The translations under genes were made by a program, and so were the position numbers. This document shows positions 12,293-22,244 of a stretch of 64,000 nt of DNA, piece by piece. Under the pieces are notes generated by a model. That model saw only the letters and a list, made by a program, of their open reading frames with translations, was not told the origin of the DNA and ran no database searches. Within the stretch, counting starts at the first letter, position 1; each line of letters begins with the position of its first letter. This stretch comes from Beroe forskalii (lineage: Eukaryota > Ctenophora > Nuda > Beroida > Beroidae), in assembly GCA_011033025.1 (NCBI GenBank), contig WFMF01000271.1, positions 124,001 through 188,000 of the forward strand, in the 5' to 3' direction.

Positions 12293-15200
12293 TCATGATT
12301 CCTTCGAGCTATGAGATTCTTCTGAAGGATCGTCCAAGAAACTATCAAAATTTCTGATATTGTTGGAATAAGCTGCCTCTTTTTCGTTTCGTTTTTCCCG
12401 GTAGTTACACCACAGCGGATGAGGGATGGGAGATGAAGCGAGTTTACACGAAATTGAGTTGTTGTTCAGTTCAGCAAACTCAGAAAGTTTGGGGAAAGTG
12501 TCCTCTTTTAGGATTGTGTCAACTGTAAATATCCTGAAATATTTTCTTTTTATTGTTGGAAGCAATGAAAATAATATTCATGAGGAAAATGTTGTTGTAT
12601 TATTAAACCCCGCACGGATATGGGTTCACTTTCCATCACAGCATTATCAACACAGCTTTTAAAGAACAACTCCAAGAGTAGTCTAGATACTAGATCACCA
12701 CTGACTTACGTTCCTTTCCAGATCTTGTCCACACCGCTTTCCGTTCTCATTTCCTGGTAATGAGGGAACTGCCGTGTCCCCAGACTTCCAATGTTCTTTA
12801 CCACACCCCCTTCGCTCCATATCACCTCACAAAACTGCCGTAGAACTCTCCTGTATCCTTCCTGAGGAGGGGAAAATAACATATCAGTGTTGTATCAGAC
12901 TATCAGATAGACAGGACAAGGATAATTTATTAACTGCACACCGATAATACTGACATGCCGAACAATAGTTAAAGATCAAATGGAATCCCGTGCATATTAT
13001 GGAATGTTAATACGAAGTTTGGAGTGGTTTTGAGTACTTTGGACTATTTAGAAACTATTTAGACGTGGCGACAATTTTTATTTCAATGTCGCCACCCATT
13101 TTGGGCCACGCCCATTTTTGGCACTTTGCGCATGGCCCAAAAATCGAAAAACTAGAATGAATCCCTGTATAGCCCATGTGTTACATCGATTTTATGGTAA
13201 ATTGACCCGAGAAACACGATGCAACCAACGTTTTTGCTCTCCGAGGTTCCTGTCAGGAGATAAGGTGACCACGCCCACTTTTTGGCCTTGTGCGAAGGCT
13301 GATTTTCGAGAGATATAACTTTCATGGAATGAGTACCATGTGATACATCAAACTTGTAGTTAATTGACCCGAGAAACACGATGCAACCCACTATTTTGCT
13401 CTCCGAGGCTCCTGTCAGCAGATAAGGTGACCACGCCCACTTTTTGGCCTTGCGCGAAGGCTGATTTTCGAGAGATATAACTTTCATGGAATGAGTGGTA
13501 TGCGATACATCAAATTTATGGTAAATCGACCTGAGAAACACGATGCAACCAACGATTTTTTACTCCTCGACTCTCGAGGCTCCTTTCAGGAAATAAGATG
13601 ACCACACCCACTTTACGGGCGCGTGTAATTTTTCAATGAAACCTATAAGAAACAAGAAACCAACCTTTTTGAAGTCCTGAACGGCCCTCTCATAGTCCTG
13701 AATGACCCTCTCACAGTCCTGAAAGACCCTATCATGTTCCTGAAAGACCCTTTCATAGTCCTGAACGACCCTATCACGTTCCTCAAAGACCCTATCACAG
13801 TCCTGAACGACCCTATCACGTTCCTGAAAGACCCTATCACAGTCCTGAACGACCCTCTCATAGTCCTGAATGACCCTTTCACAGTCCTGAACAACCCTCT
13901 CACAGTCCTGAAAGACCCTTTCACAGTCCTGAACGACCCTATCATGTTCCTGAACGACCCTATCACGGTCCTGAACGACCCTCTCGCAGTCCTGTACGAC
14001 CCTTTCGCAGTCCTAAACAACCCTTTCGCAGTCCTAAACAACCCTCTCACAGTCCTGAAAGACTCTTTCACAGTCCTGAACGACCCTATCATGTTCCTGA
14101 ACGACCCTTTCACAGTCCTGAACGACCCTATCACAGTCCTGTACGACGCTCTGAAGTCCTGAACGACCCTTGCACTCCCCTGAACGACCCTTGAAAGACC
14201 CTCTAATGCTCCTAAATGACTCTCTTACACTCCTGATTCCACTTACACACCTACGAGCAACCTTCATACACCCTCGCCCTATGAAGCTATGACATGCATT
14301 TGCAACCATATTGCGCTCATGATAAAACTCCTGAGAAACCCTCTCACACTCCTGAACAACCCTCTCACAGTCCTGGAAGATCATCTCACAGTCCTGAATG
14401 ACCCTCTTACAGTACTGCACGACCTTCTCACACTCCTGAACGATCTTCTCACAGTCTGAGCGATCCTTTCACAGTCCTGAACGACCCTCTCACAGTCCTC
14501 ACCAGTCAAACTTTCAAGATCGTTCAGGACTGTGAGAGGGTCGTTCAGGACTGTGAGAGGGGCGTTCAGGAATATGAGATGGTCGTGCAGGAGAGTGAGA
14601 GGGTCGTTCAGGACTGCGAGAGGGTAGTTCAGGACTTTGAGAGGGTCGTCAGGACTGTGAGAGGATCGTTCAGGAGTGTGAGAGGGTTGTTCAGGACTGT
14701 GAGAGGGTTGTTCAGGACTATGAAAGGGTTGTTCAGGACTGTGAGGGTTGTTCAGGAATGTGAGAGGTTCGTGCAGGAGTATGAGAAGATCGTTCAGGAC
14801 TGTGAGAGGGTTGTTTAGGACTGTGAGAGGGTTATTCAGGACTATGAAAGGGTTGTTCAGGACTGTGAGAGGGCCGTTCAGGACTGTGAGAGGGTTGTTT
14901 AGGACAGTAAGAGGGTCGTGCAGGAGTGTGAGAGGGTTATTCAGGACTATGAAAGGGTTGTTCAGGACTGTGAGAGGGCCGTTCAGGACTGTGAGAGGGT
15001 TGTTTAGGACAGTAAGAGGGTCGTGCAGGAGTGTGAGAGGGTTATTCAGGACTATGAAAGGGTTGTTCAGGACTGTGAGAGGGCGTTTAGGACTGTGAGA
15101 GGGTTGTTTAAGACTGTGAGAGGGTTGTTCAGGACTATGAAAGGGTTGTTCAGGAGTGTGCGAAGATCGTTCAGGACTGTGAGCGTGGTCACCTCATCTG

Positions 15201-16838
15201 CTAACAGGAGCCTCGGAGAGCAAAATAGTGGGTTGCATCGTGTTTCTCGGGTCAATTAACTACAAGTTTGATGTATCACATGGTATTCATTCCATGAAAG
15301 TTATATCTCTCGAAAATCAGCCTTTGCGCAAGGCCAAAAAGTGGGCGTGGTCACCTTATCTGCTGACAGGAGCCTCGGAGAGCAAAATAGTGGGCTGCAT
15401 CGTGTTTCTCGGGTCAATTAACTACAAGTTTGATGTATCACATGGTACTCATTCCATGAAAGTTATATCTCTCGAAAATCAGCCTTCGCGCAAGGCCAAA
15501 AAGTGGGCGTGGTCACCTTATCTCCTGACAGGAGCCTCGGAGAGCAAAATAGTGGGTTGCATTGTGTTTCTCGGGTCAATTTACTACAATATTGATGTAT
15601 CACATGGTACTCATTCCATGAAAGTTATATCTCTCGAAAATCAGCCTTTGCGCAAGGCCAAAGAGTGGGCGTGGTCACCTTATCTCCAGACAGGAACATC
15701 GGAGAGCAAAAACGTTGGTTGCATCGTGTTTCTCAGGTCAATTTACCATAAAATCGATGTAACACATGGGCTATATAGGGATTCATTCTAGTTTTTCGAT
15801 TTTTAAATATGCGCAAAGTGCCAAAAATGGGCGTGGCCCAAAATGGGTGGCAACATTGAAATAAAAATTGTCGCCACGTCTAAATAGTTTCTAAATAGTT
15901 CAGTAGTAAAAATTGTCTCAACTTCATTAACATATCATATGCAATGGATAGTCGACTATTGATTTTTGGATTGTTATCGTTTATTCATTTTTCTATTCTA
16001 CAATTGAAGCCGAGTCGTTTGAATGACGTTTGATTCGATGAACATTTGGAAATCGAAAACTGAAATTTTCAGTTTTCGATTTCCAGTGGTTCATTCGAGA
16101 ATAGCGGGCGTCTGTCGAACCTAGATTCCAAAATGACTCGGCTAACTACCGCCATAGAGTTGGTAGGTGGAATGAGTAAACGCATTGTAGTCAAAGATCA
16201 AATGGTCGATATCAAAATCCCGTGCATATGGAATGTTAATACGAAGTTGGGACTGGTTTTGGCTACTTTATGAATGGGACACGGTGCCGCATTTGGGCCA
16301 TTTAGAGGATTTCAGTGAAATCCTCTAAATGGCCCAAATTAAATGCGGCACCGTGTCCCATTCATAAAGTCCCGTCGATCGACGGAGCGCGCAGCACGCG
16401 CAAACGTGAATTGAAATTGTCTTCAAATAAAAGCCCCATTTTCAGAAGACCGTTTTGAGTGGCAAATTCGTGAACAAAAGCGGGAAACACGACCTTAATT
16501 TGCAACCTACCCCTCAAACATCACCAATTCTGTTAGGGATCCACTGGACCGCTTGATAAAAGAGATCAGGAATAGAAAATAAGAAACTGCTACGGAATTA
16601 CTGCCAATCATGGAGTCAACATGAATCGCCCTGGTGGTTCAAACCTTATTCTGGCCACGCAAAGAAAAACGAATCTCTACCATTACGAAGCAACCAATGA
16701 TGAAAAACTTCATAAAACTTGGTTGCAAAACTAATTTAGCATTTAACTCGGGGAAAATAGTTCAATTGAAATGTATAAAATGAAAAGACTTACTTTGTTG
16801 AGAACTTTGGTAGTCAGCAGCACTTCATGTTTAGGCAT
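12293..16838 (-). CDS. mrps6: mitochondrial small ribosomal subunit protein bS6m (MRPS6), three exons
   Basis: Exons (minus) 16794-16838, 12710-12861 and 12293-12533 join in frame into a ~145-residue protein. Exon 1 starts MPKHEVLLTTKVLNK, matching the MPRYELALIL start of the bS6 family. Exon 2 carries YRRVLRQFCEVIWSEGGVV and NIGSLGTRQFPHY, the second-strand and loop region (family: ...GAIVRDLENLGERALPYR). Exon 3 continues KGTIFTVDTIL, equivalent to the GGYFLVDFY strand, and ends with an acidic tail (FLDDPSEESHSSKES). bS6m binds 12S rRNA with bS18m in the mitoribosome platform. All donors (GTAAGT) and acceptors are canonical. Intron 1 (12862-16793) contains element D, the flanking direct repeats and the hairpin at 16265-16370. 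Identity rests on my memory of the family, without a search. Confidence 0.85.
12963..13040 (+). repeat. ~78-bp direct repeat, left copy flanking element D
   Basis: Nearly the same sequence (phrases AAAGATCAAATGG, TGGAATGTTAATACGAAG, TGGTTTTG) recurs in the same orientation at 16190-16268, just outside the other side of element D. Confidence 0.8.
13645..14510 (+). repeat. 21-bp minisatellite, element D left half
   Basis: About 40 copies of a 21-bp unit, diverged by point changes. Because 21 is divisible by 3, frames stay open and read as 7-residue repeats on either strand; these are not genes. Confidence 0.9.
14519..15185 (-). repeat. 21-bp minisatellite, element D right half (inverted)
   Basis: The same 21-bp unit in reverse orientation (GTTCAGGACTGTGAGAGGGTC). 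A higher-order duplication is visible, with a block of several units repeated from ~14835 to ~15080. Confidence 0.9.
16048..16084. repeat. 37-bp perfect hairpin
   Basis: GGAAATCGAAAACTGAAA pairs with its complement ending 16084. Weaker outer pairing (GCCGAGTC at ~16009, GACTCGGC at ~16135) suggests a small MITE of about 135 bp. Confidence 0.7.
16190..16268 (+). repeat. ~78-bp direct repeat, right copy flanking element D
   Basis: Partner of 12963-13040. It runs directly into the hairpin at 16265-16370. Confidence 0.8.
16265..16370. repeat. 106-bp almost perfect inverted repeat
   Basis: Starts ACTTTATGAATGGGACACGG and ends with its exact complement; the only interruptions are a few bases (TAAAT versus T) in the right arm and a short apex. 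A transcript would fold into a long dsRNA hairpin. It lies in mrps6 intron 1, close to exon 1, and most likely is a foldback MITE. Confidence 0.85.
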
Positions 16839-18364
16839 CCTCAAATTTGATTAGGTCATTAATTATTGATCCTATTGATGTAGTTCATGGAATTATGTAT
16901 AAGGCGATAAATTAGATAAGACATGGACTGATCAGCGTACAGCAATTCTGTACTGTGGTTAGTAGATAAAAATAACATATTTTCTTATGTTAGCCCCTTC
17001 ATAATAAATTGGCATAAGATCAGTTGAGTGAACTGGCTCCACACCAATCTGGTGCCAAGTGGAATTAATGATAGCGGGTCATTTGCAAATTGCAATGTAA
17101 ACTATTCAGGGTGGATCTAACAATGGATTTAAATGACAAGTACAGAGGTCAGTCATACTACTTACTTAAATACGACTTATAATTCAGCATTACTGCATTT
17201 CACTTCTATTCACTTCATTGGAATGAATTTACCTCAGCAATATTCACAATTTTATCTTTTTTTTTAGTTTTTAGTCCACACCCCTCTGTCTTTTATGATT
17301 GATACAGTTTGTGATACGTTCAGAGGATATACACACTACACAGGTCATAAATTAAGGCTATTAATAATACCCTGGCAATTTCACCCTGCAGAAATTGCGT
17401 ATAAAATTGAATACCGTCTCCCCACACAATTATGTCTTTTTTCTTAAATCGTGATAGCTTATCCGTCCTAATATTTTCCTACATCTCACCAGTAATTTCA
17501 CGAGTTATTCCAAGATCAGTGATCTCGTCAGCATGTGCTACACCTGCTTCTGTAGTCTATTGGCCCCTGTTTCCTTATTAAAATGTTATCGAATACGGAA
17601 GGTGAGTCCCAACTCCCATGAAGGTAAGTTCCAAGAGCGCCGAAAATTGCTAAAACATTTGGTTTTTGAACATTTTCCAAAAATGGGTACAACTATTTGT
17701 TAACCTAAAAATATCGCTCCTTACCTTTGTCACTTTATGTTGTATCATCATAAAATTTGCCTGATTCTCTTACCACTGAAGTCTGAACAATAAGGAATTA
17801 CCGCATAAGTAAGCTGATAAGGAATAAATACATGCGTGTTTGGCACCGGTTTGCCACGTGGACAAGGATTCATTATAAATAACAGAAGACTTTTCCTTAT
17901 GACGTTATGCTTTGACAATATTTCCCATGCGAAATACATGACCAATAAAACTGTTACATGACACTTCAATTCTCTACTCAAAGGTCACAAATACTCACAG
18001 GTCACAAATTCTAAGATAAACGTGCTGATTTTTGAATTTCTCGTTCCATTGAAAGTTGTTATTGAGTAGTGCCAAGTATATCGTCACCAGACCTTCGAAA
18101 ACGTTGCCAACCCGATCATAGGAACCAAAAGCTCTAGTCTCTGCATTTCATTAATTATCTGTGCCTATTTCAAATCGCTGAATTCGTTGGCTATTTCATT
18201 AAGATTTTAAGCGCCTATCAAGGAAAATAAAGGGTGCGGTGCCAATAGCTTATAAGTTTTCGCTCCAATTTTATTCGAAACGATTTGAATTTTTCCTGTG
18301 TTACTGTGTTGTAAAAGTGTATCGTCGATATTACATACATACATTTTGATACATTTTGAAGGGT
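16839..18364. other. intergenic, upstream of mrps6; no supported gene
   Basis: AT-rich. The mrps6 promoter should lie just above 16838, but I see no diagnostic element. A 77-codon minus-strand frame at 17748-17981 has a hydrophobic stretch but no recognisable homology, ATG or splice context. Confidence 0.4.
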
Positions 18365-18765
18365 TTAGCAGGGATCGCAGTTGGGATCAGTGATGTCCAC
18401 GTACTCCATCTCCTCGTTCACAGCTCCAGTCGAGTAAGGAGTTGCTGTTTGAGGTGTGTAACCCAACCGGTGGCTTATCCGGGTATTGTGCGAGGAAGTC
18501 TCCAAGGGCTACTTTGAATGCCTCTAAGGCTGTTGCAGAGTTGACTGATTTAGGAGTAAGTTCCAGAGACGAGCTGACTTTACCCCGAATGAGTTGTCGT
18601 AGGCTGTTGAGACTGAACGTTGTGCCTTGTAGTTGAATGGCAGGATCTTAGCCTGTATTCCAAGACGTTCATTACTGTAGAACTCAAACCAGTGCTATTT
18701 GGGGCCTTGTTCTGCAGGATCTTCCAAGTATGGATCATCGTGTATCGTTCACGTCTACGCTGATT
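18365..18765 (-). pseudogene. 3' fragment of a non-LTR retrotransposon (LINE) ORF2
   Basis: The minus strand encodes RRRERYTMIHTWKILQNKAP, then a frameshifted block with SARLWNLL / PKSVNSATALEAFK and LGDFLAQYPDKPPV, before a stop at 18365. This RRRERY...WKIL...LWN.LP..V...FK wording is typical of the C-terminal end of CR1/Jockey-type reverse transcriptase proteins. A missing base between LWNLL and PKSV breaks the frame, and the reverse transcriptase core is absent, so it is a 5'-truncated, inactive copy. Confidence 0.75.
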
Positions 18766-18769
18766 AATG

Positions 18770-19170
18770 GGGCCATTGGCACCAGTTAAAATTTAAATGG
18801 TTCCATTGGCACCCAATGGCGATTCGATCGCCAATGTTACCAATGCAATGGTGATAGCCGAAATGGTCAATGGTGATCGCCAAGGCCAATGGCATGGGCA
18901 TGGTGCAGGTGTTATTTCAGCCACCACCATTGGTACCAATGGATTTGTCTGACGTTGACAGACCCTATCGAGAATCAGCGCCGCGCGCGGCGCTGATTCT
19001 CATCGCGGCGCGGCTGGTGTCAGCGCGGCCCGGCGGCGGGTCATACATCGTACGCAGTACGACAACAATGGATCTCCATTGGTGCCATGGATCTCCATGG
19101 ATCTCCATCAGCGCGGGTCATACATCGTACGCAGTACGACAACAATGGATCTCCATTGGTGCCATTTAGT
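18770..19170. repeat. CCATTGG-rich repeat block with a 32-bp perfect palindrome
   Basis: CCATTGG/CCAATGG words recur many times. A ~48-bp segment beginning TCATACATCGTACGCAGTAC is directly repeated (from 19039 and from 19118). A perfect palindrome (GAGAATCAGCGCCGCG and complement) is at 18970-19001. Confidence 0.7.
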
Positions 19171-19178
19171 GGCGCCAT

Positions 19179-19317
19179 TTGCTAAACACGTATTTGCCAG
19201 ACGTTGCCTGGCCGGGCCTTCCTAAGCCCGCATAGGCGCATAGGTGTGTGTACGCGCGCGGCGCTTCCCTGGGGAAGCGCGCCGCGCAACGCAGACAGGG
19301 ATATACGTGTTTAGCAA
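19179..19317. mobile_element. 139-bp GC-rich MITE with 15-bp perfect TIRs
   Basis: TTGCTAAACACGTAT at 19179-19193 and its complement at 19303-19317. Inside is a GCGCTTCCCTGGGGAAGCGC hairpin. Related pieces occur at 36162, 36390-36495 and 36712. It overlaps the second MITE type at 19194-19385. Confidence 0.65.
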
Positions 19318-19616
19318 GGCCGGCCCCCTCGCGGCCTCGCGCGCGCCCCGACTCGCAGAGTCGGGGGGCAGACAACGTCTGGCAAACACGTATAATTATA
19401 ACCCTGTTATCGTCGCGCGCACACACCTATGCGGGCCCTTAGGAAATAGGAATGGCTGGCATCATTGGTGCTACCTCAGGGAATTTTAATTGGAAGCGCG
19501 CGCGCGCGCTTCCCTGAGGAAGCGTGGCCAGGCGTTGCCTGCCCCCGCCCCCCTCGCGCGCGCGCAGCGCGCGCCCCGACTCGCAGACAAAATATGGGGC
19601 AGACAACGTCTGGCAA
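19194..19616. mobile_element. cluster of GC-rich MITEs, copies 2 and 3
   Basis: Two copies (19194-19385 and 19526-19616) of the family also seen at 9771-9900: ends TTGCCAGACGTTGCCTG and CAGACAACGTCTGGCAA, with CGCGCGCCCCGACTCGCAG inside. The local GC spike makes short open frames that are not genes. Confidence 0.65.
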
Positions 19617-19639
19617 AGGAAGCGCGCTTAAGAAGGAAA

Positions 19640-21250
19640 TTTTCATTGAAAATATGTTGAACTTGATTGCTCATAGAATCGGATGAGGGGGACCCCATAG
19701 TGAAGCACTTGCTCTAACCAGATCCCTAGTTTTACGCGCGCGACACCACTGGTTAAGGGAAGTGAAGCACTAATTGCAAAAATGGATTCAAATCAGGTCT
19801 TCCCTTCAAGCTTTACTGCCAGTTTCGAGAATACAACATTGAAAATGAGTATATTTTTTCTCGTTTTTAGAAAAGTCCATTTGGTGATAACCACTTTCCT
19901 GAATTAGCAAAAAGTTTGATTTATTTTCAATTTGATTAAATAAATTATCAAAGGCATGGCATGCCTATTTGAGGCTAAACGTTTGCCCAATTTCTATGCT
20001 AAATATAAACATGTATTTTATGTTACTTTCAAACTGCATTATTGCAAACTTTCAATGGCAATTTTATTTAGTTATTGATGCCACTTGAATTGTATGTCTT
20101 AGAAAAAATATAGCTCACTTCATTGTGCACAATATTATCTTGTGTCTTCTGTAATTTTCCTTTCAAATTTATTGTAGGTCTTTGAGTACCAAGGCTTTTG
20201 AAATTCTAATGAGGGGCTTAAAAGAGCCAAATGTTTGTGTGCAGATCACTCAGTTACTCAAGATTTTGAGTGAAGTGTAAGATCAACTCAGGCAAAATTG
20301 CAAACTGAGAAATAAGTGATAAAGTGGATTTTCGAAGGTTTCCATGGGCTAAAATGGCCAAATAACTATGGCCAATTCACTTATAAATTAGTTTGCCCAT
20401 CAGTTTAGAACTACATGATAGGCAAAAGAAGTTTGAGGCTCATTACTCGAATAATGTGGTCATTATGGCCATTTTTCAGGCCCAAAATAGGCCAACTGCT
20501 ACTTTGGCACCTTGTGCTTTGCAACCAGGCCATAACTTGGCCTCTTTCATCCAATTTTGACAAACAAATACACTTAAAAGATCAGCTTGTTGAGACAAAT
20601 CGAACTCAATCAAAATCTAATCTCTATCTCTTACTAATAAAATTTCGATTTTTGGATGCCATTTTGCTCCAAGGCTTCACATTGTAATGTTATCTATTCT
20701 TTGAGATAATAATAATAATAATAATCACATGAGCAATGTTGGACCTATAGACTCAAGAACACCATCAAAATTTTGGTACATGCCATTGCCCTGGCCATAC
20801 TGGCCAGCTAATATCCGTGTTTTCCAATGTATGAGGGGTGAACTCTGCTTTAATCTGTTTTTATTTTTACTTGCAAATATCTTTAATGTGATCCTTCATG
20901 ATATCAAGTGAATGAGATATGAGTGAAATTAATATTCCATCTTCAGGATCTCCATGTGAATGTAAATCATCCTGAGTAAAATGAGGAAAAGGGTGAGGGT
21001 TGCAAATATGACAGGTTTTAGTCTGAGATTCCTCCAGTAATAGTGAAGCACAGCAGGTAGGTAGCATTTTTTGTCAGTCACTGTGGGGATTTTCTTCATA
21101 GTGGCCCTTGGGACTATCTAATTCCACATATTACCTATCTCAGGACTCAACTGAAGAATGGCCCCCATTAGTGGGTTAGCAAAAAATCCAATGTCTTATC
21201 TATAAAGGTGTATGGGGGTATGAGTATAATACAAACATAACAAAATACTG
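19640..21250. other. intergenic, no recognised gene
   Basis: AT-rich with no long frame or splice-supported exon. A short ATA microsatellite is at ~20706-20724. Confidence 0.45.
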
Positions 21251-21251
21251 C

Positions 21252-21635
21252 ATCCCTGATTCAAGTTGATCTAGCATGCTTCCATGCTAGCCAAACCGCT
21301 TGTGCCCCAGTAGGGGAATGGTTTGCAACCACTTTGCTAGCGTTGGTTCCATGATATGTAGTGTGGTGACCATGCTACGTAGCATGGTAGATTGTGCAAC
21401 ATTGGACATTTTTAATTGTTTATTACCCTTATTATCTGCCATGCTACATAGTGTGGTTTCACACTATGTAGCATAGAAGTTTTAGTGCTATACCACGCAA
21501 CATAACGTGGTTACATGCTACATACCATGGAACCATGCTAGCAAAGTGATTGCAAACTGTTCCAATACCAGGTCACAAGCCGTTTGCAAGCAGTCCAGCT
21601 TGTGTAGCACCATGCTAGACCAACTTGTCAGGGAT
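21252..21635. mobile_element. 384-bp foldback element
   Basis: Left end ATCCCTGATTCAAGTTGATC pairs with the right end (CTAGACCAACTTGTCAGGGAT). The arms continue through TTTGCAACCACTTTGCTAGC and its diverged complement, and the middle is rich in ATGCTACGTAGCAT-like palindromes. Directly downstream (21780-21910) a ~95-bp segment with TGATGTCAGAGATACATC is repeated twice. Confidence 0.7.
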
Positions 21636-22244
21636 ATCAGATGTGCAAGAGACTAAACTGTTAATTATACTTGGCATAAGCGGTTACTGTAAAGTTGTAA
21701 CGTTTCCCTGTCATCTGCGATGTAGATGTCCCATCAGCAGGTGGCAAAGGGAAACGGAGGGGCTGCGGCCCACTGTACCCCTCACAGCTTACAAAAGCAA
21801 TGTCTGGCTGATGTCAGAGATACATCAGACTGGTGTCAGTCCTGAAAGATAGTCATACATCTTGCTGATGTCAGTGACACTTCATACTGGTGTCAGACCT
21901 GAGAGATATTTTTGAGGAATGAAACAGTGCTGAACTTAATTTTAGGCAGGTTTGGCACAATTGGCACAATATGTATGCAAATAAATTATCGGTTTGTATC
22001 ATGAACCGAAAATTAATTCCAGCAAATGAAAAAAAAAATAAAATTATGGAGATAATTTCAGGTTTTGATTATCAGACTCTTGGAAAGCCTTATCTTGATT
22101 TTTTGACCTTCAATTATCAACTATAGTAGCCAGTATGATATTTCAATGCCACCACCAATTATTACTACTGTGATTTTGATACATTTCAGAGTATAATAAC
22201 ATACCAAATAAAATTAACCAGTTAATTACTCGTCAGCAAGGGCC

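Larger units (their letters stand above)
13043..15900. mobile_element. element D: foldback element with tandem-repeat arms (intron of mrps6)
   Basis: The outer ends are long inverted repeats: ACTATTTAGAAACTATTTAG at 13043 onward is reverse-complemented at 15881-15900, and the match continues inward through a CCACGCCC-rich stretch. Inside the ends come copies of a ~165-bp unit (three on the left, 13200-13640; four on the right, 15190-15790, inverted). The middle (13645-15185) is a 21-bp minisatellite (CTCACAGTCCTGAACGACCCT) whose polarity flips near 14510. The whole 2.86 kb is thus a giant imperfect palindrome. Long open frames here (up to 187 codons) are an artefact of repeat lengths divisible by three. 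No transposase is seen, and no clear target duplication. Confidence 0.85.

Noticed and set aside
13643-15791. Long open frames (up to 187 codons) with 7-residue repeats
   Set aside because: A 21-bp unit keeps all frames open; both strands are equally open and the flanking 165-bp units show no start or splice context.
17113-17140. Short ATG exon MDLNDKYRG before a GTCAGT donor upstream of mrps6
   Set aside because: Nine codons without a matching downstream exon; chance occurrence is likely.
17748-17981. 77-codon minus-strand frame with a hydrophobic segment
   Set aside because: No ATG, no clear splice sites and no recognised similarity.
18870-19686. Frames in the GC-rich stretch around 19.2-19.6 kb
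   Set aside because: They follow GC-rich MITE sequence, overlap on both strands and have no conserved domain.
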